Shown in pieces: positions 16,358 through 25,981 of a stretch of 64,000 nucleotides of DNA; positions within the stretch are counted from its first letter, which is position 1; each line of letters begins with the position of its first letter. A model generated the notes under the pieces. The model searched no databases and was not told the origin of the DNA. It saw only the letters and a program-made list of their open reading frames with translations. The translations under genes were made by a program, and so were the position numbers. Source of the DNA: Vibrio chagasii (GTDB taxonomy: Bacteria; Pseudomonadota; Gammaproteobacteria; Enterobacterales; Vibrionaceae); the NCBI RefSeq assembly GCF_002954585.1, contig NZ_MSCI01000002.1, positions 2,272,089 through 2,336,088 of the forward strand. Reading direction: 5' to 3'.

Positions 16358-16909
16358 ATGTATATTTTTGGTTATGGCAGCTTGATCAACTCTTCTTCTC
16401 GTCAACTTACCGGTCAAACGGGTCAAGCAATCCCAGCGATTGTTCATGGCTTAGTGCGCCATTGGAGTAAAATCGACGACAGTTACGTGTTATCCCCTTT
16501 GATCGTCAATCTTGGCGAAGGGCAAGTGAATGGTGTTTTACTTGAAGTCGACGAGATAGCGCTTGCTGAGTTTGATCGTCGTGAACGTGGCTATCACCGA
16601 ATCGAATTAAAAGCCGATCAGATAGAGAGCCAAACCGAATTCAAAGAAGATCAATCTATTTGGGTTTATGTGAAAGACGAAATCGAGACGCCTTGTGAAA
16701 ACAGCCCTATCGTTCAGACCTATGTCGATACCGTCATGGCTGGATGTTTAGAGGTGTCTGAAAGCTTTGCGGCGCACTTTGTTAAACATACACAAGGTTG
16801 GCACCACCCATTAGAAAATGACCGCCACCAGCCTAAATATGGCAACCTAGCGGGAGTGTCTGAGCACCACCACAGCGTGATTGATCGACTAATTAAAAAA
16901 GGAGCCTAG
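16358..16909 (+). CDS. Gamma-glutamylcyclotransferase family protein
   Basis: A small GGCT-like fold protein (AIG2-like). It starts MYIFGYGSLI, the substrate-loop motif of the superfamily, and the acidic residue after FDRRERGYHRIEL at about 70-80 is in the place of the catalytic glutamate. The actual substrate (gamma-glutamyl amino acids or gamma-glutamylamines) cannot be read. I choose this ATG because CAAGGAACGCG precedes it and because the family motif begins at residue 2; the longest frame adds 20 residues of no resemblance. The product has 183 residues. The gene overlaps its own terminator. Confidence 0.85.
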   Translation: MYIFGYGSLINSSSRQLTGQTGQAIPAIVHGLVRHWSKIDDSYVLSPLIVNLGEGQVNGVLLEVDEIALAEFDRRERGYHRIELKADQIESQTEFKEDQSIWVYVKDEIETPCENSPIVQTYVDTVMAGCLEVSESFAAHFVKHTQGWHHPLENDRHQPKYGNLAGVSEHHHSVIDRLIKKGA

Positions 16910-16921
16910 AGGCTCCTTTTT
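16895..16921. terminator. Terminator overlapping the stop of the cyclotransferase gene
   Basis: The repeat AAAAAGGAGCC/GGCTCCTTTTT contains the stop codon (GGAGCCTAG). It can act in both directions and serves the convergent outer-membrane gene too. Confidence 0.88.
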
Positions 16922-16942
16922 ATAGTGCAGATTGAATTGTAA

Positions 16943-17623
16943 CTAAGGACCAAAATGATACTCTACACCAACGTAAAAGCTATCGAAGTCCAAATCAAGC
17001 TCACTACCGCCTTCCACATCAATTTCCACTGAAGAAGCACGGTAGCCACCAGAAACAACCACACCCGATGTAAATTCGTAACCTGTTTCAATACCATAGT
17101 TAAAGCCAAAGTCACTGCCATCATCAGTATAAGTGCTATTTAGGTACATTAACTCAGGGTGATCAGTCTCCTCAGTATATTTAAAATCAGCCTTCGTTAC
17201 ACCTACACCTGCGATCGCACCCAAATAAAAACCTGAGCTAGAAAAATAGTACTTTGGTTTAACATTAAAGTTGAATGACTGAGCTTCGACTTCATATTCA
17301 CGTCTGAAGTAATAAAACTCCTTTAACATAGTGGAATCAGTGAAAGTCCCATAATGGATATACTCAAACTCCCAAGCTAGACTGAAGTTATTTGAATATT
17401 GCAACTGAGTTCCGATGGAAAGACCGACACCGTTACCTGAATTGAAATTAAGAGCGTCTTTCAACCCTAGCTCATCATTACGTTGAGAATGAAAACGATT
17501 TAGCTCACTCGACTTCAGGTCCGTTTTTAAAAAATCAACTGCAACATACCAATTATCATTCGCTTGAACTGACGTAGACGCAGTAACTGCACCTAAAGCC
17601 ATTAATGACAAGGCTTTTCTCAT
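16943..17623 (-). CDS. Predicted outer-membrane beta-barrel protein
   Basis: A 226-residue protein with a clear Sec signal (MRKALSLMALGAVTASTSVQA, cleavage before ND). The mature part is rich in alternating hydrophobic and aromatic strands (FSLAWEFEYIHYG, FNFNVKPKYYF, GFYLGAIAGVGV, FGFNYGIETGYEF, VVSGGYRASS, FYVGVEYHF), consistent with an eight-stranded OmpA/OmpW-like barrel. The terminal strand ends YHFGP rather than directly in an aromatic residue. No OmpA peptidoglycan domain is present. I do not recognise a named member. The start has GGAATTAT upstream. Confidence 0.75.
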   Translation of the reverse strand: MRKALSLMALGAVTASTSVQANDNWYVAVDFLKTDLKSSELNRFHSQRNDELGLKDALNFNSGNGVGLSIGTQLQYSNNFSLAWEFEYIHYGTFTDSTMLKEFYYFRREYEVEAQSFNFNVKPKYYFSSSGFYLGAIAGVGVTKADFKYTEETDHPELMYLNSTYTDDGSDFGFNYGIETGYEFTSGVVVSGGYRASSVEIDVEGGSELDLDFDSFYVGVEYHFGP

Positions 17624-18324
17624 TATAATTCCTTATTTACCAATATTTTATGTAATCTTGAAAGCTTGCAAGTATAAGTAAGAGAGCACATTGAGTCATT
17701 CTGATATTTATAAATTGAGCAGTGATGCATAAATTCTACAAATACTTTATTCACAGTAAGTGTGAAATCACTCGAATTTCAGCTAGCATTGTCCTTTGAG
17801 AGCACCCTGTGCAACTACGGTTGCTATCATTGATTCATGTCGGTTCTACGCTTTTGTCATTCAAAAATTCTGCCACCGCCAGTCAGGCTCCAAATCCTAG
17901 AAAAAAAGTTGCACATTCGGCCTGGCATGAGCTCTTCCATCGACTGTTTTTTGAACGTCATTAAATCAAACGGGTGAAATCGTACCTTTACAATCAGTCT
18001 CTCTTTGCTGTCATTTATGACTTAACTAGCCTTCTCCTCTCAATACGAGCTCATATTTATCAAAATACGCACTGCCAATTTCGTAGTACTTTTAGCTCAA
18101 GCGCTGAAAACTGTAAATATAGACAGGAAACCATAGCGAACATATCTATTACCCCATTGAAAAAACAACCAATAGCTGTTTATAATCCATTGAATTTAAA
18201 TAAAATATTTAATTACAATTAGATTCAAAACAACATAAAGTGGTTAAACATTGATTTTACTGACCGCTAATGTATGGCCTTTCGTCTGACTGCGATGGGA
18301 CTATGCAATCAAGGGATACATTGA
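17624..18324. other. AT-rich gap of about 700 bases without a convincing gene
   Basis: This divergent gap lies between the barrel protein and the LacI-type regulator. An open frame of 82 codons at 17974-18222 starts with GTG, lacks a ribosome site and family-like composition, and I do not call it. A 50-codon frame ending near 17965 is equally weak. I see no transfer RNA, terminator or repeat of note here; the regulator's own palindrome is listed separately. Confidence 0.5.
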
Positions 18325-18355
18325 GCTGCTTTAAACTTGAAAATTTCAAAGCAGC
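18325..18355. promoter_or_regulatory. Nested palindrome before the LacI-type regulator
   Basis: Outer arms GCTGCTTT and AAAGCAGC enclose TTGAAAATTTCAA, itself a palindrome around one base. The element lies 28-58 bases before the regulator's ATG, the expected position for autorepression. It could also form an RNA hairpin close to the ribosome site. Confidence 0.45.
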
Positions 18356-18382
18356 GCAATGTTCCAATTACAGGAAGTGAGT

Positions 18383-19363
18383 ATGGCTACGTTAAAAAAT
18401 ATCGCGCTTGAAGCTAATGTTTCATTAGCTACCGTTTCTCGAGTTCTCAATGAAGATCCAACATTAAGCGTCAAAGCGGAGACCAAAAAGCGTATCTTTG
18501 AGATTGCAGATAAGCTAGATTATAAAATTAGTAGCTCGCGTAAAACGGCGAGTAACAAAAAGCAGCACCACTTTCTTGCACTGTATAACTACAAACAGGA
18601 CGCTGAAGTTAAGGACCCTTACTACTTATCAATTCGCCACGGCATCGAGAACCAGTGCGAAAAGATGAATATTGGCCTAATCAACTGTTACGAAAGTAAA
18701 ATACAGACAAACTCACGCCAAGTTAGCGGCATTTTACTCGTTGGCAGGATGACGAAAGAAGTTATTGAACAAGCAAAGAAACTCACGAGTAACATCTGCT
18801 TTGTTAACTATACAGATCACTCAGAACTTTATGACTCCGTTGATATTGACCTCGCCCGCATCAGCAAAGAAATCACCAATTTTTTCATTAACCAAGGTTA
18901 CGAGCGCATTGGTTTCATTGGCGGGCAATACGACAGTCGCACCCCAGATCTTCGTGAGATAGCCTTTGCAGAATACGGTCATTTGAAGAACGTCGTCAGC
19001 GAGCAAGATATCTACCGAGGCGAGTTCTCTAGTTCTTCAGGCTACAATCTGGCGAATCAAATGCTAAAAAGTGGTAACTACCCCAAAGCAATATTTATCG
19101 CATCAGACTCAATCGCAATCGGTGTTTTACGTGCCATTCATGAACATGGATTAAGCATTCCAGATGACATCGCGATGATCAGCATAAATGATTGCCCAAC
19201 AGCTAAGTTTACCTTCCCATCTTTATCAACCGTCCGTATTCATTCTGAATTAATGGGAACTCAAAGTGTTAACTTATTGATTGAAAAGTCTCGTGACGCC
19301 CGAAGCATACCATTAAGAGTTTACGTGCCGAGCGAGCTCAAGCTACGAGACACGACAAAGTAG
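18383..19363 (+). CDS. LacI-family transcriptional regulator, EbgR-like
   Basis: A LacI/GalR repressor of 326 residues. The N-terminal helix-turn-helix reads MATLKNIALEANVSLATVSRVLNEDPTL, strikingly similar to what I recall for E. coli EbgR, repressor of the evolved beta-galactosidase operon. A periplasmic-binding-like sugar domain follows (from about residue 60), with GFIGGQYDSRTPD and AIFIASDSIAIGVLRAIHEHG. I prefer this ATG, preceded by AGGAAGTGAG, over the upstream in-frame one. No beta-galactosidase or sugar operon lies within the window; the next gene is a MATE pump. It may control distant genes. Confidence 0.87.
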   Translation: MATLKNIALEANVSLATVSRVLNEDPTLSVKAETKKRIFEIADKLDYKISSSRKTASNKKQHHFLALYNYKQDAEVKDPYYLSIRHGIENQCEKMNIGLINCYESKIQTNSRQVSGILLVGRMTKEVIEQAKKLTSNICFVNYTDHSELYDSVDIDLARISKEITNFFINQGYERIGFIGGQYDSRTPDLREIAFAEYGHLKNVVSEQDIYRGEFSSSSGYNLANQMLKSGNYPKAIFIASDSIAIGVLRAIHEHGLSIPDDIAMISINDCPTAKFTFPSLSTVRIHSELMGTQSVNLLIEKSRDARSIPLRVYVPSELKLRDTTK

Positions 19364-19707
19364 CTTATCTTTCATTTAAATAAAAAGGCTGCCAGCTATG
19401 GGTGGCCTTGAAACATAGAAACAATGTAAGCAAACGGCAAGCTATCGTAGCACTTGGCCTACCATGATCCTTTACCCTCATTCCTGCACGTTGAGCTCTT
19501 ATTGCTACTTTTCAGTGGCAGAAATCCGATCGACTCACACCATGAAACATGCGAATAAGTTTCATCACAGAGAGCTAAAATGTGGGCAACACGGGTTTAT
19601 TCAAAAAATCTTTACCCATATTCATAATCCGGACATTAATTTGATAGTGGTTTACCCAATAACCACTAAACTATAGTCTCGCCTTCCCTTTTTTTGAGAA
19701 AACCCAA
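19364..19707. other. Intergenic region with an eight-base inverted repeat before the MATE gene
   Basis: The gap between the regulator and the MATE pump has no convincing gene; the 70-codon frame at 19464-19676 lacks a ribosome site. An imperfect GC-rich hairpin at 19388-19410 may terminate the regulator. Arms TAGTGGTT and AACCACTA around eight bases (19645-19668) lie 40 bases before the MATE ATG and could be an operator or leader hairpin. Confidence 0.45.
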
Positions 19708-21048
19708 ATGCCTAATGCTGATTCCACCCTAAACAAACGCATGGGAATCGTTGCGCTCACTTGGCCAATTTTCATCGAAGTACTGCTTCGAACTGCACTA
19801 AACACCAGTGATGTATTCATGTTATCTGGATACTCAGACAAAGCCGTGTCTGCTGTTGGTGTTATCTCTCAGATATCTTTTTTCCTAATCATCGTATCGA
19901 CCATGGTCAGCAGTGGTACTGGTATTCTCATTGCCCAATACAATGGCGCCTCACGCGATACAGAAAGCGCTCAAGTTGGCGTTGCCAGCATCATATTGGC
20001 CATCATTACCGGTGTATTGCTGAGTATTTTCGCTGTGCTGGGTGCAGAATACTTTATTCCGCTTTATCAGCTTGAAGCTCAGGTTGAGCAGTACGCACAG
20101 GAGTACTTGTTCATCAGTGGTGCCCTCACTTTCAACGTCACGATAGGAGTGGTACTTACCACTATCCTTCGCAGTCATGGTTACTCTAAATCTCCCATGG
20201 TCATCAACATGATTGCTGGTGTTATTAATATTTTCGGTAACTACTGCGCACTCTACCAACCTTTTGGCTTACCGGTATACGGCGTTCAAGGGGTAGCCAT
20301 TGCAACCGTAACGAGCCAAGTGATTGGCATGTTTATCTTGATTGGTGTGGTCAGAAGTAAAGGCATAGACTTACCCGTGAAACAGTTTAAATCGGTACCG
20401 AAATCTATCTATCAGAAGATAATGAAGATCGGTTCGATGAATGCGGGTGAAGTACTCTCGTACAACATGGCACAGATCAGTATTACCTTTTTTGTCGTTC
20501 AGATGGGCACATCGTCACTGGCGGCCTTTACCTACGCTCAGAACATCGCACGTCTCTCGTTCGCCTTTGCTTTAGCCATTGGTCAAGGTAGCCAAATTCA
20601 AACCGGTTATTACATTGGTAAGGGATGGATCGATGAAATCACGTCACGCGTACAATGCTACTTTGTGGTGGGCTTCATCGCCTCGACCACGATCACCTGT
20701 GTGGTTTACCTATTCCGTTATGAGATTCTCGACCTGTTCACACAAGATCCTGAGATCATCGCATTGGCGGCAGGGCTGATTGCGGGGTCAATCATTCTCG
20801 AAGCTGGGCGAGTATTTAACCTTATCTTCATCTCATGTTTGAAAGCCGCTGGCGATATTAAGTTCCCAGTAAAAATGGGCATCCTCAGCATGTGGGGCAT
20901 TGGGGTTGCCATGAGCTATTTGCTCGGTGTGCACTGGGGTTATGGTGTGCTTGGTGCTTGGATGGCGATCGCGATGGATGAATGGTTCCGAGGCATCATT
21001 ATGGCGTATCGCTGGCGAGCAAAAAAATGGACTCGTTTCTCGCTTTAA
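19708..21048 (+). CDS. MATE-family multidrug efflux transporter
   Basis: An inner-membrane antiporter that exports drugs or toxic cations using a sodium or proton gradient. The 446-residue chain has about 12 membrane segments in two homologous halves, with the family features WPIFIEVLLRTALNTSDVFMLSGYSDKAVSAVGV at the start and AGSIILEAGRVFNLIFISCLKAAGD in the second half. Substrate cannot be told. The Shine-Dalgarno is poor (GAGA about nine bases upstream). It is co-oriented with the LacI-type regulator but separated by 344 bases. A second, unrelated MATE protein lies at 50052-51389. Confidence 0.9.
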   Translation: MPNADSTLNKRMGIVALTWPIFIEVLLRTALNTSDVFMLSGYSDKAVSAVGVISQISFFLIIVSTMVSSGTGILIAQYNGASRDTESAQVGVASIILAIITGVLLSIFAVLGAEYFIPLYQLEAQVEQYAQEYLFISGALTFNVTIGVVLTTILRSHGYSKSPMVINMIAGVINIFGNYCALYQPFGLPVYGVQGVAIATVTSQVIGMFILIGVVRSKGIDLPVKQFKSVPKSIYQKIMKIGSMNAGEVLSYNMAQISITFFVVQMGTSSLAAFTYAQNIARLSFAFALAIGQGSQIQTGYYIGKGWIDEITSRVQCYFVVGFIASTTITCVVYLFRYEILDLFTQDPEIIALAAGLIAGSIILEAGRVFNLIFISCLKAAGDIKFPVKMGILSMWGIGVAMSYLLGVHWGYGVLGAWMAIAMDEWFRGIIMAYRWRAKKWTRFSL

Positions 21049-21088
21049 GTGATTGAAGATACGTGAGTAAATTTGACTGATGAAAAGG

Positions 21089-21118
21089 AAAAAGCGCTAG
21101 GGGGAGCTAGCGCTTTTT
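21089..21118. terminator. Bidirectional terminator after the MATE gene
   Basis: AAAAGCGCTAG/CTAGCGCTTTT with an eight-base loop. The remaining 200 bases to the convergent LysR-type gene hold no gene that I can see. Confidence 0.88.
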
Positions 21119-21318
21119 AGACCAACTAAATCCTTTTAGCTTGGCAGATTGTTAAGCTATATCATATCGATATAACCACTTTTAGTACTTAGGTAAATCA
21201 AAAGCCTATTCTTTACGACTGCTTTGAGCCGTAAATTAAGTATAGTAGGGTCCTTATTATTAACCTGACTTTTCCTTAAATAATCAGAAAAAATGGGGTT
21301 ACTTCCCAATGCAAAAAA

Positions 21319-22245
21319 TTACTCAGCAATCACAGACGACACAGCTTCTATAATCAGTCTTCTAAGTAGATTATTTTTATCATCTAAATGCTTCGCTTTC
21401 CGATAGACAAGCTGTATTTCGAAATCCGGTACATCTATCGGTGGCTTGACAGATAACAATGCTTCTTCATCCTCAGTGTCATTGCGAGCCACCAGCTTAG
21501 GAACAATACAGAGCAATTCTCTGCCACGAATTAAGCGCTTTACCGTTAAAAAGTTACTCGAAGCAATAACTACTTTTCGGCTTAAACCTAGTTCAGCTAG
21601 GCGACTGTCGACTCCCGTTTTTATGACTCCAGCAGGAGAAACCAAAGCATGCCCAACAGATGCAAATTGCTCTAAAGACATGGGTTCTTCGATCGACAAC
21701 ACTGAATTATCGAGCAAGCAGACGTGCTGTTCGGTGTACAAGTGCTTGGTTCTGTATAACTTAGACACCTCACCAAAGCTACCGATCGCCATATCAAGCT
21801 TAGAATCTTCAAATACTCGCTGATAGTTACCACGGTTTACGTTGAACAAAGCAATTTGAGAATCAGGGGAAGACTGTTTAATGAGATCAAACAACACTGG
21901 AGCAAACATCTGCTCGGCATAATCGGTAAGACCGATCTTCCAATTACCTTTGTACGTTGGTGCATCAAACGATTTAGAAAGTAATACGTCAGATTGAATG
22001 GTATTGAGCAAAGCATCGACGGTGCTCGATAACTCTATCGCTCTCTCTGTCGCCTCCATCTTGCTCCCAACTCGCTCAAACAGAGGGTCATCAAACAGCT
22101 TTCTAAGTCGCTGAAGGCTATGGCTCATCGCAGACTGACTGACATAACAACGCTCAGCAGCTTTACTGACACTGTTCGTTTTGTACAACGCTTGCAGCGC
22201 TATCAATAAGTTAAGGTCGATCCCTTTCCAGTTAAAATCAGCCAT
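21319..22245 (-). CDS. LysR-family transcriptional regulator
   Basis: A 308-residue LysR-type regulator. The winged helix-turn-helix is KGIDLNLLIALQALYKTNSVSKAAERCYVSQSAMSHSLQRLRKLFDDPLFER; the effector-binding domain starts near residue 95. The Asp-Leu-Asn-Leu-Leu opening is typical of the NodD/LeuO/NahR branch. It is divergent from the chromate-transporter gene with a 100-base gap, so that gene is a likely target. The effector is unknown. Confidence 0.9.
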   Translation of the reverse strand: MADFNWKGIDLNLLIALQALYKTNSVSKAAERCYVSQSAMSHSLQRLRKLFDDPLFERVGSKMEATERAIELSSTVDALLNTIQSDVLLSKSFDAPTYKGNWKIGLTDYAEQMFAPVLFDLIKQSSPDSQIALFNVNRGNYQRVFEDSKLDMAIGSFGEVSKLYRTKHLYTEQHVCLLDNSVLSIEEPMSLEQFASVGHALVSPAGVIKTGVDSRLAELGLSRKVVIASSNFLTVKRLIRGRELLCIVPKLVARNDTEDEEALLSVKPPIDVPDFEIQLVYRKAKHLDDKNNLLRRLIIEAVSSVIAE

Positions 22246-22345
22246 TCAAAGAACCCATTTTATTAATAGTTATAATCAAAACAATTAATTTGAATCATAG
22301 TCTAAGTCACCATAAATTACGCTAAACATTTATCTGGAATCGATC

Positions 22346-23494
22346 ATGCTTTCAATTTTTAAAACCTTTTTTTGGCTTGGCTGGATTAGCTTTGGTGGAC
22401 CAGCTGCACACATTGGCTACTTCCGTAAAACCTTTGTTGAGAAGCTTAACTGGCTATCTGATGAAGAGTACGGGCAAATTGTTGCGCTTAGTCAATTTCT
22501 ACCTGGACCAGGTTCAAGCCAAGTTGGCTTTGCAGTTGGCTACAAAAGAGGTGGCTTAACGGGTGCGATTGCTGCGTTTATCGGCTTTACTTCCCCATCT
22601 GTCATCTTAATGTTGATATTAGCTTTGGTGAGCAATCAGCTATTGGAAGCGCCTCTATTCAATTCAATCATTCACGGTTTGAAGTTGCTTGCAGTTGTGG
22701 TGGTTGCTGATGCCACATTTGGCATGTACAAAAACTTTTGCCAATCGAAAGTCGCGACCGCTTTGTGTGTCATCATTGCCGTGGTTCTCCTGTTGCTTCC
22801 AGGGATCTGGCCGCAAATCTTGGTACTTTTATTTGCCGCAATCATTGGCAGCAAGTTTTTGACCTCAAAAGAAATCAAAACGGTTCCATCAACAGACAAG
22901 ATTTCCATAACGCCGCTCGTTATTTTTGTCGCGCTGTTGGTTGGCCTTCCTCTGTTCAGTGCATATTCTCAAGGTGTTGAGGTATTTGGGCTGTTCTATC
23001 AAGCTGGCAGCTTAGTATTCGGTGGCGGTCATGTGGTACTTCCATTGTTGCAGAATGGTATTGGTGACCAACTATCCCAAGATGCGTTCTTAACGGGCTA
23101 TGCTGCAGCACAAGCCGTACCTGGTCCTATGTTTACCTTAGCGACATACCTAGGCTATGTATTAATGCCATCGGCACCAATTACTGGCGCTTTGTTAGCG
23201 ACAATCGCCGTGTTCTTACCGGGCTTCTTATTACTACTGGGTGTATTGAAAAACTGGCAGGCAATCGCAAGTAAACAATTAGTTGCAGGTGCACTTACCG
23301 GTGTGAATGCAGCGGTAGTCGGGTTACTACTTGCGGCTCTGTATCAGCCAATCTTCACAAGTGCGGTGAGTAACGGTTTAGACTTCGCTCTGATCATCGT
23401 AGGTGTGTGGCTATTGAAAACGGTCAAGATGCCAATCGTAGGGCTTGTTGGTGCATTCATGTTATTTGGCTCATTTATAGGTTTATTGAGTTAA
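22346..23494 (+). CDS. chrA: Chromate efflux transporter, CHR family
   Basis: ChrA-type proteins export chromate, and in some cases take part in sulphate physiology. The 382-residue chain carries both CHR halves: FGGPAAHIGYFRKTFVEKLNWLSDEEYGQIVALSQFLPGPGSSQVGFAVGY in the N-terminal half and FGGGHVVLPLLQ with AAAQAVPGPMFTLATYLGY in the C-terminal half. About ten membrane segments are predicted. The start follows TGGAATCGATC. A LysR-type gene is divergent and adjacent. No chrB is present, so chromate as the physiological substrate is uncertain. Confidence 0.9.
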   Translation: MLSIFKTFFWLGWISFGGPAAHIGYFRKTFVEKLNWLSDEEYGQIVALSQFLPGPGSSQVGFAVGYKRGGLTGAIAAFIGFTSPSVILMLILALVSNQLLEAPLFNSIIHGLKLLAVVVVADATFGMYKNFCQSKVATALCVIIAVVLLLLPGIWPQILVLLFAAIIGSKFLTSKEIKTVPSTDKISITPLVIFVALLVGLPLFSAYSQGVEVFGLFYQAGSLVFGGGHVVLPLLQNGIGDQLSQDAFLTGYAAAQAVPGPMFTLATYLGYVLMPSAPITGALLATIAVFLPGFLLLLGVLKNWQAIASKQLVAGALTGVNAAVVGLLLAALYQPIFTSAVSNGLDFALIIVGVWLLKTVKMPIVGLVGAFMLFGSFIGLLS

Positions 23495-23870
23495 AAATAA
23501 CGAAACTTAGCCTATAAGCTTGGTTCCATGGAAATTAGAGGACGCTTTACAGTTAGCTACTCCCATTTAGGTTTTCAACTACACTCTGAGAAGAGCTTTC
23601 ATAATTCCACGTATAACCATCTAATTTGGTAATACAACAACTCTAGGAAATAAAAAACCGATCAAAAATAGCAGTGATTAATGATGCCCACGAGACATAT
23701 CATAAGTTTCAAATATTAGAGAAGAAAAGAACAGGGGTTGACTCTATAAGCTAAACAAGAGCCTACACGGATAACAGAAAACGCTAATTTTACTCCCTAA
23801 AAGAAAAAACCATGGTACATTTAACACGATATTAACAAAAATAACTTAGCGAAAAACATGGAGTTAGACA
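23495..23870. other. Intergenic gap upstream of the acyl-CoA synthetase
   Basis: The 376 bases are AT-rich with no supported gene and no clear terminator for chrA. GGGGTTGACT near 23738 could be a -35 element but I find no good -10 at the right distance. Nothing else stands out. Confidence 0.4.
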
Positions 23871-25559
23871 ATGATTCAGCCTAACAAGTTTAGCCAAGAA
23901 CAAGCAAGCGCTCTCCCTACACCCAATGATATGATTCTAAAATGGGCAGAAGAACGACCAAATGAAGTCTATTTGAAACAAATTATTAACCGCCAGTTTG
24001 TCGAGTTCACCTACAAAGAAGTGGCTGATAAAGCACTAAAACTGGCGTCCGCACTAGAAGCACTTGGAGTAGAACCCGGAGATCGAGTCGCGCTTATTTC
24101 TAAAAACTGTGCAGAGTGGTTTATTTGTGACCTCGCCATAATGTTAGGAGATTTTGTCAGCGTCCCAATTTTTCCTACTGCAGGTTCAGATACCATCCAA
24201 TACTGTATTGAACACAGTGAAAGTAAGATCATCATTGCAGGTAAGCTCGATGATCCTAAAGCGACACAACAAGTACTTGATGACAACCCAAGCTTAGCTA
24301 GCATCTCGCTACCCTATGATACAGCGCCAAAGTGTAAACACACATTTGGGCAACTCATCAATACACATGAACCAACCACTAAACGCCCTCAGCATCACGA
24401 TGAAAAGCTTATGTCTCTTGTTTACACATCGGGTACTTCTGGCTTGCCAAAGGGTGCCATGCTTACATACGGTGCCTTTACGTGGTCAGTTCAAAGGCTG
24501 ATCGATCATATCGGTATCCAAAAAGATGACCGCCTATTTTCTTACTTACCACTTGCCCATATCACAGAGCGTGTCTACATCTTTGGTTCATCAGTCATGG
24601 GTGGTGTCGTTACCGCATTCCCAGAATCTCTAGACACCTTTATTGATGATGTGAAGATGCAGCGTCCTACTTTGTTTATTTCTGTCCCTCGTTTATGGAC
24701 CCTGTTCCAACAGCGCATCCAAGATAAGCTGCCACAGAAAAAGCTGAACATTTTGCTGAAGATCCCGTTCATTAATAACATCATTAAGAAGAAGCTTGCG
24801 GATGGCTTAGGTCTAGATCAAGCTCGCGTTCTGGGCTGTGGTTCTGCGCCAGTATCACCAGCGCTACTTGCATGGTACGAAAGCGTTGGTCTACACATCA
24901 CTGAAGCATGGGGAATGACAGAGTCTTTCGCTTACAGTACCTTAAACTACCCGTTCAGAGCGGATAAAATTGGCACAGTCGGAAATGCTGGTCCAGGTAT
25001 TGAACTTAAGATTGCCGAAGATGAAGAAATTTTAGTTCGTGGTAAAGGGCTGTTCTCTGGCTACTACAAAAATGATATTGCAACGCAAGAGTCATTCAAT
25101 TCTGAAGGATGGTTGCACACTGGTGATATTGGTGATATCGATAGCGAAGGCTACCTCACTATTCGTGGACGTAAAAAAGATACTTTCAAAACTGCGAAAG
25201 GTAAGTTTGTAGCGCCAGTTCCTATCGAAAACAAGCTTTTTGAGTACAGCCGCGTAGAAATGATGTGTCTAATAGGCCTTGGCTTACCAGGTCCGATTCT
25301 GCTCGTTGTTCCGCATGACTTCCCTAACTTTGATCGCGCTCGCTATGAAAGAACAACTCAGCGAGTGATCGAGAGAATGAATGAGAAGCTTGCGTCTCAT
25401 GAGAAAATTAAGGGCGTACTTATGATTAAAGAACCATGGAGTATTGATAATGGCGTATTAACCCCGACCCTCAAGATCAAACGCCATGTCTTAGAACAAA
25501 AGTATCACGAAGTAGGCCATAACTGGCCAAAAGATAAATTAGTGGTTTGGGAACAGTAA
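23871..25559 (+). CDS. AMP-binding (long-chain fatty acyl-CoA synthetase-like) protein
   Basis: An adenylate-forming enzyme that activates a carboxylic acid with ATP, then most likely transfers it to CoA. The P-loop motif YTSGTSGLPKGAML is near residue 188; TEAWGMTES near 346 is the A5 region, and GWLHTGDIGDIDSEGYLTIRGRKKD near 415 is the A7-A8 hinge. Length (562) and sequence resemble the bacterial long-chain synthetases of the FadD15/FACS type rather than E. coli FadD. AMP-forming enzymes normally use a lysine near the C-terminus; a candidate is in TPTLKIKRHV. The ribosome site is GGAG seven bases upstream. The fatty acid chain length is unknown. Confidence 0.85.
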   Translation: MIQPNKFSQEQASALPTPNDMILKWAEERPNEVYLKQIINRQFVEFTYKEVADKALKLASALEALGVEPGDRVALISKNCAEWFICDLAIMLGDFVSVPIFPTAGSDTIQYCIEHSESKIIIAGKLDDPKATQQVLDDNPSLASISLPYDTAPKCKHTFGQLINTHEPTTKRPQHHDEKLMSLVYTSGTSGLPKGAMLTYGAFTWSVQRLIDHIGIQKDDRLFSYLPLAHITERVYIFGSSVMGGVVTAFPESLDTFIDDVKMQRPTLFISVPRLWTLFQQRIQDKLPQKKLNILLKIPFINNIIKKKLADGLGLDQARVLGCGSAPVSPALLAWYESVGLHITEAWGMTESFAYSTLNYPFRADKIGTVGNAGPGIELKIAEDEEILVRGKGLFSGYYKNDIATQESFNSEGWLHTGDIGDIDSEGYLTIRGRKKDTFKTAKGKFVAPVPIENKLFEYSRVEMMCLIGLGLPGPILLVVPHDFPNFDRARYERTTQRVIERMNEKLASHEKIKGVLMIKEPWSIDNGVLTPTLKIKRHVLEQKYHEVGHNWPKDKLVVWEQ

Positions 25560-25566
25560 TAAAATT

Positions 25567-25594
25567 AAAAAGGAGCCAGTAAGGCTCCTTTTTT
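25567..25594 (+). terminator. Terminator after the acyl-CoA synthetase
   Basis: AAAAAGGAGCC/GGCTCCTTTTTT with a short loop and a T-run on the plus strand, eight bases after the stop. Confidence 0.9.
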
Positions 25595-25981
25595 GTAAGT
25601 TCAACTTATATATAGTGACACTTCTCATCACTTCACCTTGGTGGTTCGCATTTTGTTTTGGACAACGCATTATCCATTCAAAGTACCTCACTAGTTAAAC
25701 ACTGTTTGTTATTTCAGTATTTGTTAGGAAAAGAACTGATACGGATAGGTCATATCGCACTCAAACCCAAATACAATTAGTTGTTTTGTGCACTCACGGG
25801 ATAGTTCCATCGCGAGAAAATCAAACGCTTTGAAACTGGAGTACAAAGTCAGGTTCAGTTGTTTGAAAATAAAAGTTAAGAAGAATTTTCTACTATCGAG
25901 ATAAGTTACGAGCTCAAATGGTCTGATAATTGATGAGATGAAACTGATATACTGAGAGCAAATAAATGACGAGTAAACCTC
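25595..25981. other. Intergenic region before the VF530-type gene
   Basis: A 99-codon minus-strand frame (25724-26023) overlaps the VF530 start, has a cysteine- and phenylalanine-rich, unnatural-looking N-terminus and no ribosome site. I do not call it. AGATGAAACTGATATACTGAGAG just before the VF530 gene contains a TATACT-like -10. No other structure is seen. Confidence 0.4.

Noticed and set aside
17790..17965. Frame of about 50 codons ending WHELFHRLFFERH
   Set aside because: No convincing start or ribosome site; probably chance or an old remnant.
17974..18222. Open frame of 82 codons before the LacI-type gene
   Set aside because: GTG start without ribosome site, unnatural composition and no family resemblance.
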